Positions 46,054 through 58,409 of a stretch of DNA of 64,000 nt are shown piece after piece. The notes below the pieces were generated by a model. That model saw only the letters and a program-made list of their open reading frames with translations, ran no database searches and had not been told where the DNA came from. The stretch covers positions 30,789,574 to 30,853,573 of the forward strand of contig CM039512.1 in the NCBI GenBank assembly GCA_022432975.1. The letters run 5' to 3'. Numbering within the stretch: the first letter of the stretch is position 1; each line of letters opens with the position of its first letter. The translations under genes were made by a program, and so were the position numbers. The DNA is from Begonia masoniana. Taxonomy: Eukaryota > Streptophyta > Magnoliopsida > Cucurbitales > Begoniaceae.

Positions 46054-47096
46054 ATGCTCACTTCCTCTATACTTGCTATGAACCCAAAACATCCATGCTT
46101 CATTGAGTATAGGGCCTTCACAGGCAAGCTAGGCAACTCATCTAAGTATACTTCCTTAAGGCTTTCAACTGCCAGAATGTCACATGACTTTGATTCATCT
46201 TGCATGCTTACATCTACGATGCTCGCCATAAAACTGAAACATTTAGGCTTTATCAAGTACAGGGCGCACATCGACATTACTAGAGGCATCTTATTCGAAT
46301 GGAGGGTCACTCGAAAGAAGTAACCCTCCCCACCTGGGGGTCTAAAATCTACCACACCCGACCGACAATTGATTGAGGCATAATGCCGAAACAACCAATC
46401 CATGCCCAAGATTACATCATACCCCTTCATACTTATAATGATCAGGTCTGCATAAAGCTGCCGACCACCAATAGATATAACCTCTCCCAGTATTGCTTGG
46501 TCGGAATGTAAAAGCTCCCCGGAGGGCAACATGACACTATAACTACGATCAGTTGGGGCGAAATGTAGTTTCCACTTAGATACATAATACTGTGCTATAA
46601 ATGAGTGGGTTGCCCCCGTGTCAATTAAAATGTGAGCCGCATATCTACAAACCAAAACAATACCTGTAACTACTGATGGTTGTGTAGCTTCCTCATCTTC
46701 AATAAGAGCAAAGATCTTAGAAGGACCGCCTGGGGCTTTCTTGGCCGAACCTGGACAATCTACGGCCTTATGTCCCACCTTATCACACTTGAAGTATCTG
46801 CCCGTATACAACTTACAGTCGCCCGGATAATATTTCTGATAGATCGTGCACAAAGGAGCCTGTGGTGCCCCTTGTGGGTGTTTGCCCTTGTCTTGAGCTC
46901 TAGGCGTCTCATTCGCCCTTTTGACACCACGTTGTGGTTGTGGCTGCCAACCTCGGTTCTGTTGCGGCTGTACTTCTCTAATAAACCTCCTCGACACTTC
47001 TCTCTGCCGCTGCAGTTTTATTTCAATGTCATCAAGCTCGAGGGCCTTGGCTACAACTCGATGATACGGCGTATCTTCAACTTCTGCCGTTTTCAC
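46054..47096 (-). pseudogene. Element F first copy of gag C-terminus and protease
   Basis: Same sequence as 44087-45129 at an offset of exactly 1967 bp; I saw no difference. It contains the YFKC knuckle, [10 protein letters not shown] protease and most of the duplicated linker, then fuses to the RT fragment, skipping the RT N-terminus. Confidence 0.92.
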
Positions 47097-47674
47097 CCCT
47101 TCAAGATCTCCAATTTCAAACCTTGAACAAACTGGTATATTTTATCTTCCTCATCGCTGACCATCATACCTGCATATCTGGACAATGACTCAAACCTGCG
47201 CACGTACTCGGCCACAGATCCCGTCTGGCGTAGCTGAGAAAACTCGGCCCTCTTGTTGGCACGAAGGGCGCGGTTGAAATACTTGTTGTAAAGTATCATT
47301 TTGAACCTCTGCCATGTCATAACCCCCACATCCGTAGTGACCATTACTGAATCCCACCAGAACACGGCATCCTTCTCCAGGTTGAACACCGCACACGTTA
47401 CCTTGTCCGCTTCCTCTACTTTCGCATAAGTGAACAAGCTCTCAATTTTGCGGATCCACTCTTTAGCACTAGTGGGATCCGAGGACTGTCCGTCAAAGGT
47501 TGGGGGCCTAAGCCGCCTGAACCTTTCTTTACTTAGTTCACGGGAATTACTACCCTGTCCACCACCGTTTCCATCCCTATTGAGTAAGATTCCTATTTGC
47601 TCGGACTGTTGATGCACTATTTCCATTAGTTGGCTGTTTGGGATCTCATTGTCTTGTCTGGGTGCTCTCTGCAT
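47093..47674 (-). pseudogene. Element F gag N-terminal part
   Basis: ATG at 47674-47672 (MQRAPRQDNE), chosen by homology to A. Capsid-like motifs are FRRLRPPTFDGQS, AKEWIRKIE, DAVFWWDSV, FNRALRANKRAEF and LRQTGSVAEYVRRFESLSRY. The frame ends at 47093 and overlaps by four bases the frame that carries the rest of gag, implying one frameshift. Confidence 0.9.
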
Positions 47675-47684
47675 TTTCTCTTTC

Positions 47685-47751
47685 CTAGGCACATTAGACA
47701 ATACAACAATATAAATATCAAGGAATCATACTTAAACTTAAACACCTACAG
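47685..47751 (-). other. Intron-like segment in the element F leader
   Basis: Donor-like CTGTAGGT (plus 47744-47751) and acceptor-like TGTGCCTAG/GAAAG ending at 47685, 10 bases before the gag ATG, as in A and E. Confidence 0.38.
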
Positions 47752-47821
47752 TCGATGGAGAGTTCCCGTGCGGCGGTGTGTTTTGGTAGGCAACCCTCAG
47801 AATCGCGTTTAAAACTCAATC

Positions 47822-47833
47822 TCTCTGATACCG
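47822..47833 (-). other. Primer-binding site of element F
   Basis: Minus strand CGGTATCAGAGA, two changes from the initiator tRNA-Met complement, 4 bases from the LTR. Confidence 0.88.
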
Positions 47834-47837
47834 TAAT

Positions 47838-50413
47838 TGTGACGACCCAAACCCGGTCCGGGCCGCCACGGACAAACCATGACGTAATCATAACCTTACA
47901 CCCTCAAAAGGTTCGCGTAAAATTTTTCTTTTTACTCAATGCTCTAAAATAAAACGGACCTAGACAATTTACCTGCTACGATCGACCCTCAGTAGACTAA
48001 CTTTAACTTAAACATGACGGGCATAAGAGTCGTCAAGTTTAAAGTCATTAAAATGAGTTAAAAATCCCTTTTTCGTAAAAACGTCGACTCGGCATTTTGG
48101 GCCCTTAAAATTCTTTAAAATACTCAGGGTTGCCCGTAAAATATATTCTAAAGGTATCACAAAGGGGCAGGTCGAAACAGGTTTTGAAAAGTCAGAAATA
48201 AAAATAAAAAAAGTACAAGTCAATCACGATCGATCGCGCTTCGGAGCCCGATCGATCGGGCCAGCTCGGGTTTCCTGACTAAAACTACCCACAACCACGA
48301 TCGATCGCGCCTAAAGCCCGATTGATCGGGCCAGCTCGGGTTTCCCGACTAAAAAAGACACTGATTCAAGATCGATCGCGCCACGGGCACGATCGATCGC
48401 GTAGAAAACTTCTGGCCGCGTCAAGCACGCCTGGCCAGTGCGCCCATCCATGCCCATCCTCCCTCTTTCTTACCCTTTACCAACTTTTCTTCTCCAAACT
48501 CTTACCCTTCACCCTAAATTTTCCCAAAAATCATTCCTCACAACATTTAACACATAATTCTTCATACTCCCTAAAATCCCGACTCGAACACATACCCGAA
48601 TCCGTGTTTAAAATTCATGGAAATAAACCGCATGGATCGCTCTAAAAATCGAGCTAATCCATGCAACTTAAAATACCTAAAACCATCAAATATCATCCAA
48701 TCTAATACATAACACCACAGTTAAACGTAAAAGCGGAAATTCCATAAACTATCATCGAAACAATAACGTTTCTCAAATCATTCTAAACAACCCTACTCCA
48801 AGCCTACATCCACTATACAATTACCAAAATATCGTACCTCTCTATACGTCCTAAAATTATCATCCAAAATCTGTCCAACTCACACCTATTTACCACAAAA
48901 CGCTCGGAGTATACCCACGGATCATCTAGCCTAGCCAAAACACATCCCGTCGCCGAGAACTCCGCCCATCGACCGCTTATGTCTGATCATCAGGAGGAAG
49001 TTCATCACCTTCGTTTTCGTCACCTACATCATACGATAAACACATTAAGCATAATGCTTAGTAAAGAGGTGCACTATAACATGAGTATACATAATGCATG
49101 ATTTTTCAAAACATGTTCTTTTTTCATTTATTTATTTTACATAACATATACATATTTATCATTAGGCATGAGTAGGCATAGGCACCACTCCGTCTACCCT
49201 GTAGACTAAACACTTGCCCTGAGTTGCCATTAACATATTTTCGTGCCCTGAGTTGCCATTAACGCGCCCCGTGCCCTACTCATCCTCCAACTTTACTTAC
49301 TTTACTTTATTTACTTGAAAACATGTATGCAAGAACATTTCATTAAATCTTAAGGGAGGAGACATGATCCATGAGGAAAGTGCGTAAAACAATCATCCAA
49401 ACATACAAAACGTACATAAACGAGCCTATCCTATTACTCATAGGAGACGTCCTAGTCTACCCTACTCCTTAGGACCCCAAAATCGTGCAAACATCCTTAA
49501 GACAATTAATTCCTAACATCGATATAATGTAGGGCTTTAGGAGCCGGAAACCTAACACCACTTACCTGGAGTCCTAGCTATGCCGAGCACCGTCCTTTGA
49601 GAGCTTGGGTTACCTAAGGCATTTTCATAATACGTTATTAGTATCGACTCTATATTATAAAAATTAAAACTAAACGAAACCCCGAGCTAAGACAAATTTC
49701 CCTAAAACTCTTATTCACCTCATTCGGGCATTTCGTCGAGTACATTATGCTCACTAATTCAAAAACTCCAATAATAGCTTCCAACAACCAAAACATAACC
49801 TTAAACATCAACCCACACCATTAATTCACACAAACTACCACAACAATCATAAATACAACACTATTGGGCATTAATATTGTCAAACTATCGATTTCTACCA
49901 AAACCCCCAATTTCTCAACCCTAACTCGAATTAACCCTAACCGTATAGTGCCCTAAAACAACAACTAAGCTAGCCCAAAGTATAAAGCTTACCTAGAGGG
50001 TTGATTTGTTGAAGGAAACCGAAGAGAAACTCGCCGGAAATCGGAACGTGAGTGATCGGCGAGGGAGGAGAAGAGAAATCGCAAGAGAGGGGAGCTTCAC
50101 GTGGAGGAGGAGAAAATGGGAGGAAATGGGAGGGTAATTTGATTTTATTAAAAATTTTGCTAAGGAAAATTACTTAAATGCCCTCCCTTTATATCCTTGT
50201 CTAAACTCACAATTAACCTATCGATTTGGTTTCTCCAAAAATTTATTAATTCACCAAATATTCCTATTTATTTCTAGGGTCCTAACAAAACTTCCCGCTT
50301 GCGAAACGACATTATTTACAAATTTTACGAATTAAAACTCTATAAGACTTAAAAATTGAAAACCCGGCAACTTAAAACTTAAAACCCATAAACCAAAATT
50401 TTCGGGCGTTACA
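47838..50413 (-). mobile_element. 5' LTR of element F (2576 bp)
   Basis: Begins TGTGACGACCCAAACCCGG and ends TTTTCGGGCGTTACA. Minus-strand AGGTAAGT at plus 49560-49567. The palindrome cluster lies at 48227-48405, and most of the GC-rich segment seen in the 3' LTR is deleted after 48410. Confidence 0.94.
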
Positions 50414-50556
50414 AGAGAAGTCGGCAGAGCACCGAATAAAGGAGAGAAGAAATGTGGCGGCTACAAAGCATTAATCACAGAACCCTTTCCCTTAAATACG
50501 TTATCCACAAATAAATTCTCTATTACAATTGTGCACTTGCCTTGTCACGCTTTAAT
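50414..50556 (-). mobile_element. 5' LTR of element E, right piece
   Basis: Resumes the E LTR after F: AGTCGGCAGAGCACCGAATA through CACGCTTTAA, matching 31630-31772. It then ends abruptly, so the LTR's outer ~90 bp are deleted. Confidence 0.9.
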
Positions 50557-52526
50557 TCTAAGTTCAAAAGAATTCTCTTGACGAGTTGAACAACTTTTTT
50601 TGAAGGATTAGACACTGATTTCCTCTCCTCTCTCTTTTTCTCCTTCTTCTTCTCTTCTCTTTTCTTCTTCTCTCTCTTCCCTTTTCTTCAGCTTTCTCAG
50701 CCTTATCTATTATTTTCTATAGAACTCTTAGGGGAAATTATCCCCTTTGTCCAATTTTTCTATCCAAAATTTACCATTTTGACCTTCCTTCCATAGATAT
50801 TCATAAAAATACCATAATTACTTAAATTTAATTGTTCTTCGCCTAAATTAAATAATTTAGATTAGTCTTAAGCTAAATCATGATTAACATAATTAATCAT
50901 TATTTGTTAATCTTAACTACTGACTAATTATATATGACACGTAACGTCATCTTATTGGTTGTCCCATTTTAATACAATGGCACATACTTCAAGTTTTTAG
51001 AAATATTTTTCTTTCTATATAACCTTATGCAAATTCCCATATCTAAATCCAATTTAGAATAATTTACCAAAATAATTCTTTTTTAAAAATATCCAGTTAA
51101 ACCAACTTCTAATTTGTACAATTTTTACTGCATAAATCCAAAATTTTTCATTGGAAAGTAATTTTCTTCATTTATTTGTATAATATAACACCGTAAAATT
51201 TTACACTCCAAGCACCAAAACAATTGTTATAAAATTTACATTGACACACGTTCCAATGAAATAGTTTTCACTTTTACATACAAAATATTCTAGATTTGTT
51301 CTAATCACATTTGCATATAAAATATTAACATTTAATTATTCTTATTGTAATTATTATGATTAATCTTAACCAAAAGCATGACAAATATTAGTTGATAGAG
51401 CTGAGTTTACTAGAATCAATATTTTAATTTTTTTTTTCTATTTGCGACTTGATTTGTAATTTTTACCATTTTAAAACAATCTTTCAAAAACATGTTTCAT
51501 GAACCTCAATGTGAGATTTCATAGAATATTTTCTGTATATTATATATTGTAGTAAAATACTATCACCACCTCTTTCTAGTAAAAAAACTCACTACTATAA
51601 AAACATAATCAAACATATACAATAATATCCCACAATCTGTCCACAACAATCTTGACTTCGAAAATAATGGTAATGTCACCCTTGATATGATTTAAAAACT
51701 TTCACCCAAGGAGATGATAAATTTGTTGCCTGTATGTTTCCCAATGCATTGGCCTACTCATGAACTTTGTAGGTGCACCACATCCATCAAACACGAATCT
51801 ACAAGACCTCTAATATGATACCGTGCATGTTGAAAAATATGTAAAATCCATACATATACAATAAAAATCAATATGCTGTTCCATAGAACATGTAAAACCA
51901 ATATTTTAAAGTTAATTAAATTCCATGTGTTATTTTTTTTTGCGTTGTTGATGGTCAACGGATGATGGATTAACTCATTTTTTCGTGTTGTGACCACGTT
52001 GGATTTTTATTAGTCAATTGATTAAATCGGTAATTCGAGAAATTACTGCATGGTTAAATTGAAAGAAATTAATAATTGAGTTAATTGGCATAAATTTTCA
52101 TATAAAATTTGGAGTTTGTGACGAGTCGTGAATAGCGAAGTTTGAAAGATTTTTATTTAATATAAATTATAGTTATATTAAATGAATTAATAAAAAAGTG
52201 GAATAAAAAAATATTTTTATTAAAAGGGTTGAAATCTTATTCTTGTCTTCATCACTTGGTTGCCACAAGAGAAGTTGACCTTTCGTGAAGCAACATTTAA
52301 GGAATCAGAAGACAAAGTTGAAGGAAGAAGAAGAAGAAGAAGGACGATGATGAAGATGCAAATGATGGTAGAAAGAGAGAAAAAGAAGTTCTGTATTTTT
52401 TTCTATATTGTCATTTTTATCAGAACAAGTTTACATGTATATGCAGAAAACGAATGATGAGCATGAAGAATGAAAAAGCCAAAACGACTTATAAACGAAG
52501 CTAATCTAAAGTGTAATTGAATAGTA
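50557..52526. other. AT-rich DNA without a recognised gene
   Basis: A polypyrimidine stretch at 50600-50700, then featureless AT-rich sequence. A GAAGAAGAAGAAGAAGGACG simple repeat lies at 52323-52342. The last few hundred bases before 52533 should be the 3' LTR of copia element H, but its outer edge was not found. Confidence 0.5.
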
Positions 52527-53700
52527 ATATACACTAAATCTCCCCTCAAGATCAAGGCCGTAGGCCGAAGATCTTGAATGTAAATTTAGAGAATGTCGAC
52601 GGCAGAAGATGCTTCGTAAGGGCATCAGCAAGTTGGTTTTTCGATGAAGTAAACTAAACTGACAACAGCTTTTTGAGAATCTTTCCCAAACAAAATGAAA
52701 GTCGATCTTAACATGTTTGGATTTTGAGTGTAGTATTGGATTGGAGGCGAGATACGCTGCACTTAAGTTATCACATAAGATAAGGGGTATCTTAGTAGAC
52801 ACAATACCCAACTCTTTTAGTAATAATTGAAGCCATAGAAGTTCTGCTGCGCCATTTACAAAGCTTCGATATTCTGATTCAGTGTTGGATCGTGTAACAA
52901 CCTTTCATTTTGTAGAGGACCAGGATATATGATTATTCCGTAAGAAAATGCAGAATCCACTTATATTTTTTCGATCATCTAGGTAGGAAGCCCAATCGGC
53001 GTCAATATAGCAGATCAGATTACAATGGGGAGATGGTGAAAAGGAGATACCGAAAGATGAAGTACCTTGAAGATATCTATGAATTTGCTTAACCGCTTGC
53101 CAATGAATGTCTGATGGAGTATGCATAAATTGTGAGACCTTGTTTACGGCAAAGGTAATGTCGGGTCGAGTAAGACAACGATATTGTAAGCCACCAACAA
53201 TGCTACGATAGAGAGAGCCATCACGGAGAGGTGTACCAGAGTGTTTTGAAAATATTGGTCTGGCAACCATGGATGTCGAAACCGGTTTGCAAGATACCAT
53301 GTTTGCCCTGTGAAGCAACTCAGAGATGTACCGTGATTGAGATAAATTCATGCCAGTAGGAGTGTGAGTAACTGCAACCCCGAGGAAGAAAGATAATGAT
53401 CCAAGATCTCAAACTTTAAATTTTGTTTGTAGATAAGCAAGAAATTGATCTAACAGAGATGCAGAGTTACCAATCAAGATAATGTCATCGACATACACAG
53501 CATAACAATAATAGAAGTGTTTGTGCGGCAAACAAAGAGTGAGGAAATCGACCGTGATGCTTCTTTAGTAAAGCATTATGTAATTTAGTGTACCAAGCTC
53601 GAGGAGGCTGCTTGAGACTGTAAAGGGCTTTGTGTAATAAACAAACTGCAGATGGTTGAGAAGAACTAATAAAACCTAGAGGTTGCTGCATGAGTACTGT
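52506..53700 (-). pseudogene. Element H reverse transcriptase C-terminal half and RNase H
   Basis: 53485-53691 has LLHKALYSLKQPPRAWYTKL. Near 53490 the active site reads YAVYVDDIILIG (YVDD). 52905-53351 has YRSIVGGLQYRCLTRPDITF and the RNase H start CYIDADWASYLDDRKNISGF. 52506-52811 has the RNase H end LILCDNLSAAYLASNPILHS and HVKIDFHFV. Frameshifts separate the pieces. Collinear with known copia pol. Confidence 0.9.
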
Positions 53701-54470
53701 TTCAGTTAAATCACCATGTAAGAAAGCATTACTTATGTCCAGTTGTTTGATAACCTAACCGAAGAAGACAGCCAAGGAAAAAGTAGTGCGAACTGATCCT
53801 GGTTTTACCACTAGATTGAAGGTCTCATCATAATCAATGCCTTCTGTTTGATCATAACCTTTTGCCACTAGACGAGCTTTATATCTATTAACTGTGCCAT
53901 CTGAATTCAGGTTAGTTTTGAAGACCCACTTGCACTCAATAATCTTAGCCCTTGGTGGAGGTGTGACTAATTTCTAGGTATTAGTCTCGTTAAGAGCTAA
54001 TAATTCATCTTGCATAGCAGCTAGTCAATGTGGGTATTTGGAGGCTAGTTAGAAGGTTTTTGGTTCGAACAAAGCTGCAAGAGAAAGGGATTTTGGTTTA
54101 AAACTATCATCTTTAGCTCTGGTTTGCATGTGATGATCATTAATGATAGGTGGTATATGGGTTTGAGTGGGTATAGCAATATATGGAATAGGGGAGGAAG
54201 GATGGACAATAGAGTCAGGAGAGGATGAAGCCAAGGGTGAGAGGTGGTCTATAGGGACAAGAGGAGACGAGAAGTTAGAGGGAGAGGATGTGGATGAACT
54301 TGTGGGTTGAGTGGGAGAGGATGGGAAGGAATTATAAGAGATTGGAAGGGAAAATAGAGCTTTTTGTAGAGTAGACGGAACAAAAAAGGAGAAGGGAAAA
54401 CTAGATTAATTAAAGGTGCGTGACGAGAAATGTACACTTTATTTGATTGAGGATTTAGACATATGTGACC
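53700..54470 (-). pseudogene. Element H integrase-RT linker and RT N-terminus
   Basis: A proline-rich linker (54249-54437) and the copia-type HHMQTRAKD motif followed by FKPKSLSL at 54049-54234, which normally precedes RT. RT N-terminal motifs (NPDGTVNRYKARLVAKGYDQ-like) are readable near 53860-53920 with interruptions. Confidence 0.7.
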
Positions 54471-55177
54471 TTTGTGATGGGAACTAAAATCCAGAAAGAC
54501 ACAAAGAAGACAACGAGACTGTAGTTTATGTTGGTTAAAAGGTTAAAGGAGAGGGAAATACAAACAACCAAAGATATGTATAGATGAATAATTTGGAATA
54601 GAACTGAATAAGCACTCAAAAGGGGATTTGTGATTTATGATAGGAGTAGGTAAGTAATTTATTAAAGTGTGGCAGTGGCAAACACATAAGGTCAAAAATA
54701 TTGAGGAACTGAGGAATGAAATAGAAGGGCAAGACCAGTTTTGACAACATGACGATTTTTATGTTTTACCTGACCATTTTGATTTGGGGTATATGAATAA
54801 GATACACAGTGATGAATACCCATGGATTTAAAAAGAGGTGAGAGAGATGGAAATTCTCCACCCCAGTTTGACTAGACGACTTTGATAGTAACATCAAATT
54901 TATAAACGAGTTGATGAAAGTACTTAAAAGTAGTGTGGACCTCACTTTTTAATTTTAAAGGAAACAACCAAGTAAAATGGGTGCAATCATCAACAAACAT
55001 AAGAAAATATTGTGCACCAGTAATAGAGTTTACAGTAGATGGATCCCAAACATCAGTATGTACAATCTCAAAAGGAAAACGAGCATGAGGATTAGAAACT
55101 TGAAAAGGCAAACGATGAGATTTACTCATCTGACAGGGATTACAGATTTTAGTCATATCTGTTTTATCAAAAGGAAC
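54471..55177 (-). pseudogene. Element H integrase
   Basis: 54872-55156 holds the end of the zinc domain (CNPCQMSKSHRLPF) and the core start with HTDVWDPS (first catalytic Asp) and FVDDCTHFTWLFPL. The rest of the core to 54471 is frameshifted. The zinc-domain beginning lies beyond solo LTR G. Confidence 0.85.
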
Positions 55178-57323
55178 GGTAGCAACCGGTATTGTCCACC
55201 TTATTTAATTAATAACGTCATTTTGTAACTTTTATTTTTATGGAATTTAGTGAATTTGATTGGTTGGTTAAATAGGTTAAAGTTGGTTGGCCAAGGGCAT
55301 TTGAGTAATTGTGAAGCAGTGTTATAAATGGAGGGTTTAATGAAGATTTAGCCGCCATTGTTTCTCATTTTCCTTTCTCGGCATTCAGCTCAGCTAAGCA
55401 GAGTTTCTCTCGGCGATTTTCTCTCCCATTTTATTCAAGCTAGGTGAGTTCTACTTCGATTTCTTGCTACATTGTAACTATCGATGTTAGAGGGGATTTT
55501 AAATGTGAGTTTTGAGAATGCTGTAAGTGAGAGTTAGTTCGGGTTTGGGGCAAATCAAGAATGCTTGATGATCAGAGCTCCCAAATTAGTTTTCTTAGAT
55601 TTCTGGATGGTTAGAATGAAGTTTAGTGAGGATTTAATTAATGCTCGGTTTATGGTTTTAGGTTTGAGCAAACTCCCAAGGTAGATTTTCAACCAAGCTT
55701 TTTCAGGAGACTAGGTAAGTGGAGTATGTGTGTGCCTTCGGGCCTACATCACAAAACAATAGGTTTATGCTTGTTTGAATGTTTTCTGTATGTCATGTAT
55801 CATGTTTTTGGAAAGAATACGAAAATAAATTTACATGTAATGACATGGTAAGACATGAACAGATTGTAACAGACCAACTGTTAAGGGAACTAATCCGCCC
55901 CTTAACCGATGAAGAGGATGTATGACTTTGGGAAATTGATCCGCTTCCCAATGGAATATAGGATCAGATCAGCTGTTAAGGAAACTAATCCGCCCCTTAA
56001 TCGATGAAGAGGATGTATGACTTTAGAAAAATTGATCCAACTCCCAATAGAATCGAGGGATCAGATCAGAGAAAGAATGTGAATGCAACTGAGATGTGAA
56101 AGTAGAAACTACATGACTAGAATTTATGTTTTAGCATATCATTTCATTATTGCTCTAATTACTTAGCATTAGGCTAATAGATGAGTTTGTGATGTAGGTG
56201 CTGAGGTACAACAGGTGAATTCTCTGAGTGTATTGAAGAATAGGTGAAGTTGATGGAGCACATCTATGCCACGGTTTGGTGCTCTGATGAGGCAGTTTAA
56301 CTATTGTCAGTATGTGAAGTTTTAATGGTCAAGTGATTTGTTGAAGTGTGCTGAGGATTTTGATGACAGCAGTAGTTTAAGGTTTATAATGTTTTGTGGT
56401 TTTTCCTGATTATGAAACATGATTTGGTTTAGTTATAGTTTGCTATTTTGGAATTTCTTTGAAGTTTAGTGAACAATCGTTCAGTTTAACTAAGCTGTGA
56501 ATTTTAATGATTGTGATAGTTTTTAGTATTTCTGATACAATTTTGAGATTTCTCGGATAATGATACGTCGTTTGTTTTAATTTTGATTCTTACTGGATTT
56601 CAAAAGTTTCATTGGGTCAGGGTGTTTTGAATGATTTCAGTAAATTACAAGTTTTTCTAGCAGTCGGAGTTGTTCTTTGTTTAGAGTGTTTTTGTCTATC
56701 GGTAGATGTTGTCTATCAGTGGATGTTGAATGTTTTTGTCTGTCGGTAGATGTTGTCTATCGGTGGATGTTGAGTGTTTTTGTCTATCGGTGGATGTTGA
56801 GTGTTACTGTTCACCGGTAGATGTTGTCTATCGGTGGATGTTGTCTATTGGTGGATATTGAGTGTATTGTTCACCGGTAGATGTTGAGTGATAGAGTCGA
56901 GTGTTACTATTGGACGGTAGATGTGAGAAGTCGACGTGTCGTTCGGCTGACGTGAGCGGTGGATGTTGGTAACAGAAGATGTCTTTTGTTTCTGCTTCTA
57001 CCGCTGACACTATTTGGCGGTGGATGTCTTCTATTTTAATTTCTACCGCCGAGACTATTTTGTCTCTATTTCTACCGCTGGAACTATTCAGCGGTAGATG
57101 TGTTCTGTTTTCCCTTTGTCTTTTTTCAACCAACTGTCTCTAATATTTTAATCATCCAATAAATGTTGTTTTATACAAACGGTTTTCCGCTGCAAGTTTT
57201 AATGTTTAAAGGGTCAAATTTTGATTGTTGAATGAAATTTTAAAATTTTCTCAAAATGTCATAGTTCGGTTCAGCATTTTACGTAGCGAACCGGGTTCAG
57301 AAAACTCGGGGCGTTACAGGAAC
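55173..57323 (+). mobile_element. Solo LTR G (55178-57318), TSD GGAAC
   Basis: A 2141-bp insertion in copia integrase, flanked by GGAAC at 55173-55177 and 57319-57323; excising it with one copy restores the integrase reading. The left end aligns with the LTR start of element E but begins GG instead of TG. The right end is GGGGCGTTACA. TATA-like TTATAAAT at 55322-55329, AGGTAAGT at 55713-55720 and GCCTTCGGGCCTACATCAC after it establish plus orientation. The 3' third is a repeat zone. Confidence 0.9.
56690..57110. repeat. Short tandem and inverted repeats in solo LTR G
   Basis: Repeats of TGTCTATCGGTGGATGT and TGTTCACCGGTAGATGT, about ten copies, followed by pairs of TTCTACCGC and GCGGTAGATGT that can fold back on each other. 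Confidence 0.85.
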
Positions 57324-58077
57324 ATTGCACGATTCTAATGCTTACTTCAAAATAGAGGACAAAGGGTGACCTAACCGGAAATGCCAAAGTTGAGATGAAG
57401 AGGGAGCTTTGGCTGAAAATCGGGCTGTTAAGGAGAAAGCCGAGGTGGCCGATGAAAATTTATAGAGGCCATCATGCAGGGAACCCCGAAAAAGAGTTCG
57501 GCGAGAAAGTTAATCTTTGACAAGAAAATAATTTGAATGAAATTTCACAAAGATAGAGTATTGACGACATAATTGAGTGACATTGATCAGATTATGAGAA
57601 AGGAGAGAAGCATGACAGACATTTATTAATATAAGTGGCCGACTATTGGTTGGAATTTTAGCAGGACCGATATGATGAATGGGAAGAAACTTACCATTGG
57701 CTGTTGATACTTTGGTAGAACCGGTATATGGCTTAGGGTGGTTGAGCATGGTTGAGTGTGGAATGAAGTGATTTGTTGCACAAGAGTCGAGCAACCATGG
57801 AGCAAATGGTTCAGAAACTGGAAGAGACGGTAAGATTCCAGCCAAATGAGCTTGGGTAGGATAGCTGGGCAAAGGAGAAGAGGAGAGGAAGTGGGCTGTG
57901 TCCACCAAGTATTGGGCTGAGGACACAACTGACTCGAGTGGCCTGTAAGATGGGTTGAGCTTGTGATAGCAGGCCGGAGCTAAGTGGCCCAGCTTATGAC
58001 AGATATGGCAACTGGGTTTAAATTGATGGGTGGATCGGGTCGGTTGCTAAGAAGCTAAAGTTGGAGAAGAAGACCTG
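57324..58077 (-). pseudogene. Element H gag knuckle, protease and pre-integrase
   Basis: A CCHC knuckle CHICHKLGHLAPAC near 57995. The protease motif reads WLLDSCATNHF near 57750, where the invariant Gly of DSG is Cys. The pre-integrase region through 57510 follows (LSHNLINVTQLC, FVKFHSNYFLVKD). The frame continues to the GGAAC duplication of solo LTR G. Confidence 0.85.
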
Positions 58078-58409
58078 TGTAACACCCGAAAAATTCTTAC
58101 AACGCGCGTAACCTTAGATAGGTTATGTTAAGTAGTAAAATTAGAGTGAAATTTTGGAAGAGGAATTTGAGAGAAAAATAAAGTGAATAAATTTGGTTAA
58201 ATTAAGTGGTTAATTAATTTGTGTTCAAATATTCAAATTGGAGAACTTAAGCCGTGTATAGTTTGAGAGTCAATTTACGCAAATTATAATTTAAGAATGG
58301 AATTTTGAAGAGCAAAATGGTATTATTGTTATTATGTTAGTTTTTAATGTATTATTATTATTATTATTATTATTATAAAAAAAAAACAAAAAAAAAACAA
58401 AAACAACAA

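Larger units (their letters stand above)
38480..50418 (-). mobile_element. Element F: Ty3/gypsy Tekay-like (38485-50413), TSD AGAGA
   Basis: A complete insertion with LTRs at 38485-41127 and 47838-50413, TGTGACGACC/GCGTTACA ends, and AGAGA at 38480-38484 and 50414-50418. It has a primer-binding site at 47822-47833 and a polypurine tract at 41128-41144. The interior reads gag, PR, part of RT, then a second decayed gag, PR, RT, RNase H and INT, so part of the polyprotein is present twice. LTRs differ by a few per cent plus indels on inspection (2643 versus 2576 bp). Several in-frame stops make it non-autonomous. Confidence 0.94.
29622..50556 (-). mobile_element. Element E: Ty3/gypsy Tekay-like, with element F nested in its 5' LTR
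   Basis: Minus-strand element: 3' LTR 29622-31858, interior 31859-36511, and 5' LTR in two pieces, 36512-38484 and 50414-50556. The 5' LTR lacks the final ~90 bp (the U3 start equivalent to 31770-31858), so its right terminus and target duplication are lost. Coding regions are riddled with stops. It is older than F and older than A by its coding decay, although part of its LTR pair is identical (see findings). Confidence 0.9.

Noticed and set aside
44713..47126. Identical 148-codon plus-strand frames at 44713-45159 and 46680-47126
   Set aside because: Antisense shadows of the duplicated gag-protease region of element F.
52260..52457. A small Arg/Lys-rich plus-strand protein
   Set aside because: Driven by the GAAGAAGAAG simple repeat; lies in the probable copia LTR; no homology recognised.
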